A stretch of DNA of 64,000 nucleotides from JOPF136 sp963773835. GTDB taxonomy: Bacteria > Acidobacteriota > Terriglobia > Acidiferrales > UBA7541. Below are positions 33,184-41,044 of this stretch, piece by piece (the stretch's first letter is position 1; every line of letters starts with the position of its first letter). The notes under the pieces are model-generated. The model worked only from the letters and a program-made list of their open reading frames with translations, was not told where the DNA came from and did no database searches. The DNA lies in the NCBI GenBank assembly GCA_963773835.1, contig CAVZCQ010000004.1, positions 558,001 to 622,000 of the forward strand, read 5' to 3'. A program made the position numbers and the translations under genes.

Positions 33184-35415
33184 ATGGCGGAAGAAGCAAT
33201 CTCTCATTACCAGGTTCTCGAAAAGCTCGGCGGCGGCGGCATGGGAGTGGTCTTCAAGGCCAAAGACACACGACTCGGCCGCAGCGTTGCACTCAAATTT
33301 CTCCCCGACGAAATCGCCCACGATCCCCAGGCCGTCGAACGCTTCCGCCGCGAGGCCCGCGCCGCTTCCGCGCTCAATCATCCCCACATTTGCACGATTC
33401 ACGACATCGACGAGGTCGACGGCCGCGCCTTCATCGTCATGGAATTGCTCGAGGGCCAAACCTTGAAGCACCGCATCGGTGGCAAACCCCTGGACTCCGC
33501 TGAGGTGATCGACCTCGGCATTCAGATTGCCGACGGTCTGGAGGCCGCCCACTCCCGCGGCATCGTCCACCGCGACATCAAACCCGCCAACATTTTCGTC
33601 ACCGCGCGCGGCCAGGCCAAAATCCTCGATTTCGGCCTCGCCAAGCTCGAGCCTCACCGCTCCAGGACCGCCGAGACCATGGGACTCACCGCCGGTGCCT
33701 CCGCCGCTCCGGCCGTTCCCGAGGATCATCTCACCAGCCCGGGCAGCTCGCTGGGGACCGTGGCCTACATGTCGCCGGAACAGGCCCGCGGAGAGGACAT
33801 TGACGCCCGCTCCGATCTCTTCTCCCTCGGCGTGGTCCTTTACGAAATGGCCACCGGCGCACCGCCCTTCACTGGCGCCTCTGCCGCTGTTCTCTACGAC
33901 GGCATCCTGAACACCACTCCGCAGCCATCGACAAAAGTGAATCCGCGCGTGCCTCCAGGTCTCGATACCATTCTGAACAAAGCACTCGAAAAAGACCGCG
34001 ACCTCCGCTGCCAGACCGCCGCCGAGCTAAAAGCTGACCTGAAGCGCCTGAAGCGCGACCTCGAAACCGGCCGCCGCGCTTCCGCCGAAAAGCCCGCGGC
34101 CCCTGCCGCCGCGCGCTCCTCCGCTACTGGCCAGAAGCTCGTCGCCGTCCTCTACTTCGAAAATCAGGGCGGCGCCAAGGAAGACGAGTATTTCCGCGAC
34201 GGTATGACCGAAGACATCATCACCGAGCTCTCCAAGATCGGCCAGCTCCAGATTTATCCCCGCTCGGAAATCCTCCCCTTCCGGGACAAAGCCGTCACCG
34301 CTCCCCAGGTGGGACAGCAGCTCGGCGCCGGCTACGTGCTGGAAGGCTCTATCCGCCGCGCCGGAAATCGCGTCCGCGTCACCGCGCGCCTGGTGGAAAT
34401 CGCCACCCGCCTCTCCACCTGGTCTGAGCGGTACGACCGCCAGATGGACGACGTCTTCGCCATCCAGGAAGAAATCGCGCGCAGCATCGCCCAAGCCCTC
34501 CGCATCACCCTTTCTCCGCATGAAGAAAAAGTGATGGCTCGCAAGCCCACCGAAAACGCCCAGGCCTACGATTTTTATCTCCGCGGAAAGAGCTACACCC
34601 GGCGGCAGGACCTGGATTACGCGCTCCAAATGTTCGAGCACGCCATCAAGCTCGACCCGAACTTCGCACTGGCGCACGCAGGAATCGCCATCGTCTGCGG
34701 CCTCATGTATGAGCTGCGCGAACAGTCTCCCAAGTGGATTGAAAAGGGGCAGAAGGCCTGCGACCGCGCCACCGCTCTGGCGCCGGATCTGGCCGAGGTC
34801 AATGTGGGCCGCGCCCGCATGTCCTTCGCCCAAAAGAAATATGAAGAGGCCTATCTCTCCGCGCTGCGGGCCGTCGAGCGTAAACCGGATTGCGAGGGCG
34901 CCTGGAACGTTCTCGGGCGCGCTTTATTTGCCTCTGATCGCTGGGAAGAGGCTGCAGCCCTGGCCAACCGGGCCATCGAAGCCAACGGCGACGACTACAA
35001 CGTATTCATACCCTACGGGCAGGTTTTCCGGCGATTGGGACGCCTCGAGGAGGCCGGACGTTTGGATGAGCAGATGCGGAAGGCGCTTCGCCAGCAGCTC
35101 GAGTTGGTTCCCGAAGATGTCCGCGCTCGCATCCTCCTCGCAAACCGGCTCGCGGAAGCGGGTGAGCCGGATGAGGCCGTCCGCCATCTCGAAACTGCTA
35201 TAGCTCTGCGCCCCGACGATGGAAATACCGTGTACAACGCCGCCTGCACCTACGGCCTGCTCGGAAGAAAAACGGAAGCCCTGGAAACTTTCCGCATGGC
35301 GGTGGCCGCCGGTTACGGCAACCTGGATTGGGCCAAGCGCGACGCCGACCTTCAGTGCCTGCGCGACGACCCCGAATTCATCCGACTGGTTTCCGGTGGA
35401 AGTTCGCCCGCCTAG
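33184..35415 (+). CDS. Ser/Thr protein kinase with TolB-like region and TPR repeats
   Basis: 743 residues from the ATG at 33184, behind GGAGG; an ATG at 33127 would add 19 residues without a ribosome site. The kinase domain covers about residues 7-280: P-loop KLGGGGMGVVFKAKD, the Lys in VALKFL, IVHRDIKPANIF, ILDFGLAKLE, GTVAYMSPEQARGEDIDARS. No membrane helix follows. Next is a COG5616-like region (VAVLYFENQGGAKEDEYFRD, then IITELSKIGQLQIYPRSEIL, and GYVLEGSIRRAGNRVRVTAR), then TPRs to the end. The architecture is common in Acidobacteriota. It is likely a cytoplasmic signalling hub. Confidence 0.93.
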   Translation: MAEEAISHYQVLEKLGGGGMGVVFKAKDTRLGRSVALKFLPDEIAHDPQAVERFRREARAASALNHPHICTIHDIDEVDGRAFIVMELLEGQTLKHRIGGKPLDSAEVIDLGIQIADGLEAAHSRGIVHRDIKPANIFVTARGQAKILDFGLAKLEPHRSRTAETMGLTAGASAAPAVPEDHLTSPGSSLGTVAYMSPEQARGEDIDARSDLFSLGVVLYEMATGAPPFTGASAAVLYDGILNTTPQPSTKVNPRVPPGLDTILNKALEKDRDLRCQTAAELKADLKRLKRDLETGRRASAEKPAAPAAARSSATGQKLVAVLYFENQGGAKEDEYFRDGMTEDIITELSKIGQLQIYPRSEILPFRDKAVTAPQVGQQLGAGYVLEGSIRRAGNRVRVTARLVEIATRLSTWSERYDRQMDDVFAIQEEIARSIAQALRITLSPHEEKVMARKPTENAQAYDFYLRGKSYTRRQDLDYALQMFEHAIKLDPNFALAHAGIAIVCGLMYELREQSPKWIEKGQKACDRATALAPDLAEVNVGRARMSFAQKKYEEAYLSALRAVERKPDCEGAWNVLGRALFASDRWEEAAALANRAIEANGDDYNVFIPYGQVFRRLGRLEEAGRLDEQMRKALRQQLELVPEDVRARILLANRLAEAGEPDEAVRHLETAIALRPDDGNTVYNAACTYGLLGRKTEALETFRMAVAAGYGNLDWAKRDADLQCLRDDPEFIRLVSGGSSPA

Positions 35416-35455
35416 CGCCCACGCGATCATACGGCAGCGCGACGTGCTCTTTACG

Positions 35456-35476
35456 TCCCGACGATTTTGGTCGGGA
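35456..35476 (+). terminator. Hairpin downstream of the kinase gene
   Basis: Arms TCCCGAC and GTCGGGA with the 7-base loop GATTTTG. It is the first of two hairpins between the convergent kinase and peptidase genes. There is no long T-run, so rho-independent termination is uncertain. Confidence 0.5.
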
Positions 35477-35482
35477 AGCCCA

Positions 35483-35517
35483 TTGACTACGACAGGCACC
35501 TTCTGCCTGTCGCCTTT
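35483..35517 (+). repeat. AGGC/GCCT hairpin repeat copy with perfect arms
   Basis: Arms CGACAGGCA (35490-35498) and TGCCTGTCG (35504-35512) around CCTTC, preceded by ATTGACTA and followed by CCTTTCC. Same family as 63948-63980 and 3378-3415. It may act as a bidirectional terminator. Confidence 0.65.
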
Positions 35518-35564
35518 CCTGTTCGCCTTTCCCCATCCTTCGCCGGGATTACCCCGGCGTCCTC

Positions 35565-37628
35565 TCACGCCACTCCCACCTGCCGCAGCATAAACGCATA
35601 ATCGTACGCCACTTCCCGCAATGCATCGTACCGTCCCGAGGCCCCGCCGTGTCCCGCCGCCAGGTTCACCTTCAACAGCAGCGGGTTCGCATCCGTCTTC
35701 AATGTCCGCAGCCGCGCCGTGTATTTTGCCGGCTCCCAGTACATCACCTGGCTGTCGTTCAACGCCGTGCGCAGCAGCATGGCCGGATACGCCCGCGCCG
35801 CCAGGTTCGTGTACGGGCAGTAGGTCCGCATGTAGGCATACTCCTCCGCGTTCTGCGGATTGCCCCACTCCTCGAACTCCCCCACGGTCAGCGGCAGCGT
35901 CGAATCCAGCATCGAGTTGATCACGTCGACAAACGGAACGTAGAGCAGCGCCGCCCCGCAAATGTCCGGCCGCATGTTCAACACCGCGCCGATCAGCAGC
36001 CCTCCCGCGCTCCCCCCGTGAATCGCCAGTCTCTGCCGCGCGGCATAACCCTCCGCAACGAGGTAATCCGCTGCGGCGATGAAATCCGTGAATGTGTTCC
36101 GTTTGTTCAGCATCCGCCCCTGGTCGTGCCACGGTTTGCCCATCTCTCCGCCGCCGCGCACGTGCGCCAGCGCCACGGCGAATCCGCGGTCCAGCAGGCT
36201 CACGCGGTTCGAGTTGAAAATCACCGGCAGCGGATAGCCGTACGACCCGTATCCCACCAGCAGCATCGGCCCCGCTCCGTCCCGCGGTCGCCCACGCCGG
36301 TAAACGATCGAGATCGGGATGTGCGTCCCGTCCCCCGCCGTCGCCGTCAGCCGTTCCGTCACGTACTGCGCCGGGTCGTATCCCCCCAGCACCTCCGTCT
36401 GTTTGCGCCGCCGCCGTTCCCGCGTACCCATGTCGTAGTCGAAGATCGACCGCGGTGTCACCAGCGATTCGTACACGAACCGGAGCACGTCGGTATCGAA
36501 CTCGAAGTTATCTCCTGCCATTGCCGAATATGCCGGCTCCGGAAATTCGATCCGGTGCCACTCCCCGCTGCGCAGGTCCGTCACCCGCATCCGCGGCAGG
36601 CCCTCCTCGCGTTCGTACAGCACCGAATGCCGTGCGAAGAAGTCCATCCCCGCCAGCATGACCTCCGGCCGGTGCGGGACCTCCTCCCTCCAGTTTTCCG
36701 GCCGCGGATCCTGCACCGGCGCCGAAAACAACGCGAAATTCCGCCCCGCGCGGTTGCTGCGGATGTACAGCCGTTCCCCGTGATGTTCCACTTCGTATTC
36801 ATGGTCGGCCTGCCGCGCCGCCACCATTCGCCACTCCCCGCCCGGCGCGTTTGCGGGCAGAAATCGGATTTCCGAGGTGGTATGGCTCGCTGAATCCAGG
36901 AAAAGAAACTGCCGGCTCCGGCTGCGTCCCACCGTCAGACGGAATCTCTCGTCCGTCTCCTCGTACAGCAGCGCGTCATGCGACTCCCCCAGCCGGTGCC
37001 GGTACAGCCGGTAGGATCGTTTCGCGTCGTCTTCCACCGTGTAAAACAGCGTGCGCCGGTCTCCCGCCCACACCAGGCTGGCCACATGCTCGATGCGGTC
37101 CGGCAGCAGCCGCCCGGTGCTCAGGTCTTTCACCCACAGGGTGAACTCCCGGAAACCGGTGAAGTCCGTCGTGTACGCCAGCAGCCCGCCGTCGTCCGAA
37201 ACGTCGAATGCGCCCACCGCGAAGAATTCGTGCCCCTCCGCCAGCGCGTTCCCATCCAGCAGCACCTCTTCCGGCCCGCCCTCGCTCCCCTCCCGGCGAC
37301 ACCAGATGTTGTACTGCTTCCCTTCCTCCGTCCGCGTGTAATGAAAATATTTTCCCAGCCGCGCCGGCACCGTCAGGTCCGTCTGTTTGATCCGCCCCAC
37401 AATTTCCGCGTAGAGTTTGTCCCGCAGAGCTGCCGCCGGCGCCAAAATGGAGTCGGCGTATTCATTTTCAGCTTCCAGGTAGGCGCGTACCTCCGGGTTG
37501 TTCTTTTCCCGCAGCCACGCGTACTCATCTACTCGACGGTCGCCGTGCAGCTCCACCACGTGCGCCTCGCGCCGGGCGATCGGCGGCGCCCCCCGTGCGG
37601 GGACGGCCACACTCGTCTCTTTACGCAT
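35565..37628 (-). CDS. ptrB: Oligopeptidase B-type S9 family serine peptidase
   Basis: 687 residues, the length of oligopeptidase B. The N-terminal beta-propeller begins RREAHVVELHGDRRVDEYAW. The C-terminal alpha/beta hydrolase has GYGSYGYPLPVIFNSNRVSL, AHVRGGGEMGKPWHDQGRML, the nucleophile motif HGGSAGGLLIGAVLN, RTALNDSQVMYWEPAKY with the Asp, and NLAAGHGGASGRYD with the His. The acid residues expected in basic-peptide binding by PtrB are hard to verify by eye, so prolyl oligopeptidase-like specificity is possible. There is no signal sequence, so it is expected in the cytoplasm. It is convergent with the kinase gene. Confidence 0.94.
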   Translation of the reverse strand: MRKETSVAVPARGAPPIARREAHVVELHGDRRVDEYAWLREKNNPEVRAYLEAENEYADSILAPAAALRDKLYAEIVGRIKQTDLTVPARLGKYFHYTRTEEGKQYNIWCRREGSEGGPEEVLLDGNALAEGHEFFAVGAFDVSDDGGLLAYTTDFTGFREFTLWVKDLSTGRLLPDRIEHVASLVWAGDRRTLFYTVEDDAKRSYRLYRHRLGESHDALLYEETDERFRLTVGRSRSRQFLFLDSASHTTSEIRFLPANAPGGEWRMVAARQADHEYEVEHHGERLYIRSNRAGRNFALFSAPVQDPRPENWREEVPHRPEVMLAGMDFFARHSVLYEREEGLPRMRVTDLRSGEWHRIEFPEPAYSAMAGDNFEFDTDVLRFVYESLVTPRSIFDYDMGTRERRRRKQTEVLGGYDPAQYVTERLTATAGDGTHIPISIVYRRGRPRDGAGPMLLVGYGSYGYPLPVIFNSNRVSLLDRGFAVALAHVRGGGEMGKPWHDQGRMLNKRNTFTDFIAAADYLVAEGYAARQRLAIHGGSAGGLLIGAVLNMRPDICGAALLYVPFVDVINSMLDSTLPLTVGEFEEWGNPQNAEEYAYMRTYCPYTNLAARAYPAMLLRTALNDSQVMYWEPAKYTARLRTLKTDANPLLLKVNLAAGHGGASGRYDALREVAYDYAFMLRQVGVA

Positions 37629-37646
37629 CGATATTCGTTTTTTGTG

Positions 37647-37692
37647 GCGCGGACACTTCCGTCAAAGACCCTGATGCAGAAAGGGTCCGCGC
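37647..37692. repeat. Inverted repeat upstream of ptrB
   Basis: Arms GCGCGGAC (37647-37654) and GTCCGCGC (37685-37692) are perfect, 30 bases apart. It lies 19 bases upstream of the ptrB start (minus strand), so it could be part of its leader or an operator. No known consensus recognised. Confidence 0.45.
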
Positions 37693-37765
37693 TCCTAAAT
37701 CCCCACACCCGTCCGGATAGGAATCAAAATGGCATCCAGAAGATTCGGGCAATTCCGGCCGGCCT

Positions 37766-38602
37766 TCAGCGCACAGACTCCTCCGGCCTCAGCCGCAAAG
37801 GCGCATCCAGGCGGAATTCCAGCACCGTCTCGCTCGGCACTCTCACCTTCTCGCCCTTTGTGATGATGTTCACCGTAGCCCCAGCTCCGGCTCCGACCCC
37901 GGCCCCGATCGCCGCCCCACGCCCTCCGCCGGCCAGCGCACCGATGATGGCGCCCAGCGCCGCACCGCCGACGGCCTTTTTCGCCGTGTTGCCGCCGCGG
38001 CCTTTGCCCGCGACCTGATAATCGCCCGTCACCATCGGGACCAGGTTGTCGTGGATCCGCATTCCCGTCAGTTCCAGCCGCAGTTCCGCGTGGCCCGCCA
38101 ACCGGCCCGCGCCCTTCACGTTCGACAGCTGGCCGTAAACCTCCGTCCCGCGGCGCGCCAGGATATATCCGTCCTGCTCCAGGTTCGTCTCCAGGCTGGC
38201 CCGGAAACGGTCGCCCACGTGGCTCCTCTCCGAATCCACGGTGTCGATCATCCGCACCAGGATCCGCGTCCCCTCCGGCACTGTGATCTTCGTTCTGTCC
38301 TCAGGCGGCGGAGCAGTGGGCATGGGTGCCGCCGGCAACGCCGAAGGTGCGCCCGTTTCCGGCGCGGGCGCCGCACCCGGCGCCGGAGCCGAATCTCGCG
38401 ACAGGCTCATCACGTCCCGCACGTCATAGGTCTGCACCGTCCCGTCCACGTTCATCTGGATCGCGTCCGCCGTTCCCCCGATGTATTGTCCGTGGATCAC
38501 CCGCCCGTCTTTCAGCGTCAGCGTGTCCGCAGAGGCGGCCGCTGCAAACGCCAGCGCGATTCCCATCGCCATCGCCACCAGCCAGCCGGTTGTCGTTCTC
38601 AT
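37766..38602 (-). CDS. Exported protein with a glycine-zipper segment
   Basis: 278 residues from the ATG at 38602, beginning with a signal sequence (MRTTTGWLVAMAMGIALAFA). Residues 25-70 form a small beta-rich unit (DTLTLKDGRVIHGQYIGGTA). A Pro/Ala linker follows (to about 115). Residues 118-205 are beta-rich (ITVPEGTRILVRMIDTVDSE). At 205-245 there is a glycine zipper (VGGAALGAIIGALAGGGRGA, then IGAGVGAGAGAT), which may insert in the outer membrane. Function unknown; envelope role inferred. The three following genes on this strand are also exported, so this may be an envelope cluster. Confidence 0.75.
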   Translation of the reverse strand: MRTTTGWLVAMAMGIALAFAAAASADTLTLKDGRVIHGQYIGGTADAIQMNVDGTVQTYDVRDVMSLSRDSAPAPGAAPAPETGAPSALPAAPMPTAPPPEDRTKITVPEGTRILVRMIDTVDSERSHVGDRFRASLETNLEQDGYILARRGTEVYGQLSNVKGAGRLAGHAELRLELTGMRIHDNLVPMVTGDYQVAGKGRGGNTAKKAVGGAALGAIIGALAGGGRGAAIGAGVGAGAGATVNIITKGEKVRVPSETVLEFRLDAPLRLRPEESVR

Positions 38603-38813
38603 GAGCTCACCTCGCCATTCCCGGATTCGCCGTGCCGTGTCGGAGCCGCCAAGCGTGCCCGGAATTGCCTCTATATTACAACGGATGCGCCGCTCTCCGC
38701 TCCGGCTGCATCGAGGATAGTATCTCATCCCGATTCTCTCCCGAGCCACCCGCAACCCGGAACGAAGCATCTTTGGTTCGCTATTTGAGTTCCGAATTTC
38801 GCTTTTCGCTGTT

Positions 38814-39893
38814 TTAGGGCCGGTAGTAATACCCGGATCGCGCCTGAACGTTCAGGTCCTTCTCTTTCGTAACCAGGTGAATTTGATGGAATCCTACGCC
38901 CGGGTCTTTGCGGTCCGGCGTGTACCCCAGGCTGTACTGGTTCCTCAGCTCGTCCCCAATCTCCGCATAAATCTGGTCGATCGGCTGCTTTTTCGACACC
39001 TGAAACATCCGCCCGCCCGTTTCCCCCGCGATCTTCTCCAGCACCTTCTTTCCGTCCGGGCGCTGCTCCTGCGGATACCGCCCACCGCGCCTCCCTCCCC
39101 ATCCACCGTAGCCTCCATGGCCGTAATCGGTCCCTTCTTCGCCCGGAAACAGGATCGCGTACACCACCGTATCCGCCCTCTGCGCGTACTCCACCGCCGC
39201 CTCCAGCGTTTCCCGGCTGCCGCGGTCCACTCCGTCGGTCAGCACGATGATTGCTTTGCGGCCCTGCTGGTGCTGCAGCACGTCATTCGAACCCAGGTAG
39301 ATGGCGTCATAGAGCAGCGTCCCCCCGCCTCCTCCGTGATGCCGCGGACCTCCTCCGCCGCCGCTCCCGCCACCGCCTCCCCCGCTGCTTCCTCCTCGCG
39401 TGACTTGCGGCTGCTGAACCTCCAGCAGATTGAGCGCGTCCTCCAGCTTGGTCCGCGATGCCGTCAAATCCTCCAACAGCTCCACCTCGCGGTCAAAATG
39501 GATCAGGAAGGCTTTGTCCTTGTCTTCGCGCAGCATGTGGTCCAGAAACGACTGGCTCGCTGTGCGTTCCTCCCCGATCACACGCCGGTGGCTCAGGCTC
39601 GTATCTACCAGCAGGCCCAGTTCCAGCGGCACGTCGCTTTCCCGCGAAAAGTACCGTATCGTCTGCGGTCGGCCGTCCTCCTCCAGCACAAAATCGTCCT
39701 GCGGCAGGTTGGAGATGAGTTTCCCGTGTTTGTCCCGCACCGTCGCGTACACGGTCACCACTTTCACTTCGATGGACAGTTTGGGTTTTTCCTGGCTGAG
39801 GATTGCGCCCGCAGAACACAGCAGCGCCAACGCGCACACCATCGCGCGCCCCGGTAGTCGCCTGCGCAGATGTGGGCCGGTGTAAGGATTCAC
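38814..39893 (-). CDS. VWFA-related secreted protein of the acidobacterial type
   Basis: 359 residues from a GTG at 39893 with a hydrophobic signal (AMVCALALLCSAGAI). It begins the mature part with KLSIEVKVVTVYATVRDKHG and LPQDDFVLEEDGRPQTIRYF, the typical prelude of VWFA-related proteins in Acidobacteria. The MIDAS motif DTSLS in LELGLLVDTSLSHRRV and the later VLTDGVDRGSRETLEAAV show a von Willebrand A fold. Two very Gly-rich stretches are inserted in the A domain (GGSSGGGGGGSGGGGG and YGHGGYGGWGGRRGGR). They would be flexible loops. Function unknown. Confidence 0.9.
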   Translation of the reverse strand: MNPYTGPHLRRRLPGRAMVCALALLCSAGAILSQEKPKLSIEVKVVTVYATVRDKHGKLISNLPQDDFVLEEDGRPQTIRYFSRESDVPLELGLLVDTSLSHRRVIGEERTASQSFLDHMLREDKDKAFLIHFDREVELLEDLTASRTKLEDALNLLEVQQPQVTRGGSSGGGGGGSGGGGGPRHHGGGGGTLLYDAIYLGSNDVLQHQQGRKAIIVLTDGVDRGSRETLEAAVEYAQRADTVVYAILFPGEEGTDYGHGGYGGWGGRRGGRYPQEQRPDGKKVLEKIAGETGGRMFQVSKKQPIDQIYAEIGDELRNQYSLGYTPDRKDPGVGFHQIHLVTKEKDLNVQARSGYYYRP

Positions 39894-39977
39894 AGTCTTA
39901 CGATTCTACCGGAAATACATTCCGGCGAGGCGAAGGGCGTGCCGCCTTGCCGGGCTTCCACGCTTCCAGAATGTCTA

Positions 39978-40616
39978 CTACTGGTTCGGCGCCGGCGGGC
40001 GCGGGCTGCGCGGCGCCCCCTCTGGCAGGCCCTGGAATCCGCGCCTCCCGTGCGCGTGCTCTTCGAACATCGCGCGCAGCTTCTCCCGCTGCTCCGGAGT
40101 CAGCACCGCGCGCACCGCCAAATGATAATGGACCGTCGCCTTCGCTTCCACGAGGCGCGCCGCGCCCAGTTCGTCCAGTTTTTTGTCGATCGCCGCTTGG
40201 TCCGGAGTCTCCGCTCTCATCAGGTTCTCCAGTTCCACGCGTCTCAGTTCCACGTCCGCGCGGTTGCGAATCCGCGCCTTCCGGAACTCAAACTTATCCT
40301 GCCTGATCTTCGTTACCTGTTCCTGCGTGATGCCCAGCTTCTCGCGCATCTCGGCATTGGCCGCGATGTGCGCCAGCATCATATCGCCCCTGCCGCGATG
40401 CCACCCATGCATCCCCCGGAATCCCCCGTGTTCGCCCCGTCCTTGGGCGTCGAACCGTCCTCCGTCCGGTCCGTCCGGTTCCATATGCCGATGCGGCCCA
40501 GCCGCGGTGTCGGGCATGGCCTGGTTCCCGTCCGTGCCGGGGCCCTGCGCGTAAAGGGCTGGAATCGCCAGCGCGCCCGCAAGCAGTGCCAGTGGTAGTG
40601 TGCTTCGGATACTCAT
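39978..40616 (-). CDS. Spy/CpxP-like periplasmic protein (LTXXQ family)
   Basis: 212 residues, with a signal sequence (MSIRSTLPLALLAGALAIPA). The mature protein opens with a Gly/His/Asp/Met-rich part (RGEHGGFRGMHGWHRGRGDM), then four amphipathic helices typical of Spy-like chaperones: EKLGITQEQVTKIRQDKFEF and VLTPEQREKLRAMFEEHAHG contain the L-T-x-x-Q motif. Spy and CpxP help folding in envelope stress and can bind metals. The His/Met-rich region could bind copper or zinc. The leader contains a strong hairpin (40633-40663) just before the ribosome site. Confidence 0.83.
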   Translation of the reverse strand: MSIRSTLPLALLAGALAIPALYAQGPGTDGNQAMPDTAAGPHRHMEPDGPDGGRFDAQGRGEHGGFRGMHGWHRGRGDMMLAHIAANAEMREKLGITQEQVTKIRQDKFEFRKARIRNRADVELRRVELENLMRAETPDQAAIDKKLDELGAARLVEAKATVHYHLAVRAVLTPEQREKLRAMFEEHAHGRRGFQGLPEGAPRSPRPPAPNQ

Positions 40617-41044
40617 CTGTGTCCTCTCCGTGCCGCGGCTGCCGGCAGACGCCGGCTCCGCGGGCTCTATCTTTAAGTTTCACGGTACACGGCGAAGAGT
40701 TCCAATTTTTGGCAGGTCTGCGATTGCGAAAAACAGTCGGAGAAAAAACCAGGCGGGTGTAAACCTCGTGTTTGGCGAGGAGGGCGCTGCCCGCCGCCGC
40801 CGGCAAGCGGCAAGCTGGCAGGCCCCCTCATCGATTGCAGCGGAGCCCCTAGTGGGGCGTCCGCCTTTCCCAGAGGCAATCAGCCCTCCAAAATGGCGGC
40901 ACGCCCGGCACCCGCAAATCCTTCAGCTTTCGTGAGTTGGGGGAGAAGCTCAGACGCACACCTTGCCTTGGACTCCCGCATGTGAAGATGTTTGCGCCCT
41001 CGTGGGCAGATTGTTCCCCAGGCTAGATTGCGGGCCCGGCCGGA
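40617..41044. other. Intergenic region upstream of the Spy-like gene
   Basis: 428 bases downstream of the TonB receptor and upstream of the Spy-like gene. It holds the hairpin at 40633-40663 and a small hairpin GCCCC-TAGT-GGGGC near 40855. A GGAACT element at about 40702-40707 on the minus strand could be part of an ECF-type promoter, but I could not confirm the second box. No gene recognised. Confidence 0.5.
40633..40663 (-). promoter_or_regulatory. Leader hairpin before the Spy-like gene
   Basis: Two nested pairs: CCGCGG/CCGCGG and GCCGGC/GCCGGC around AGAC. It ends 17 bases before the ATG and abuts the ribosome site GGAGAGGA. It resembles the GCCGGC-based repeat at 47115 and 60950. Confidence 0.5.
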
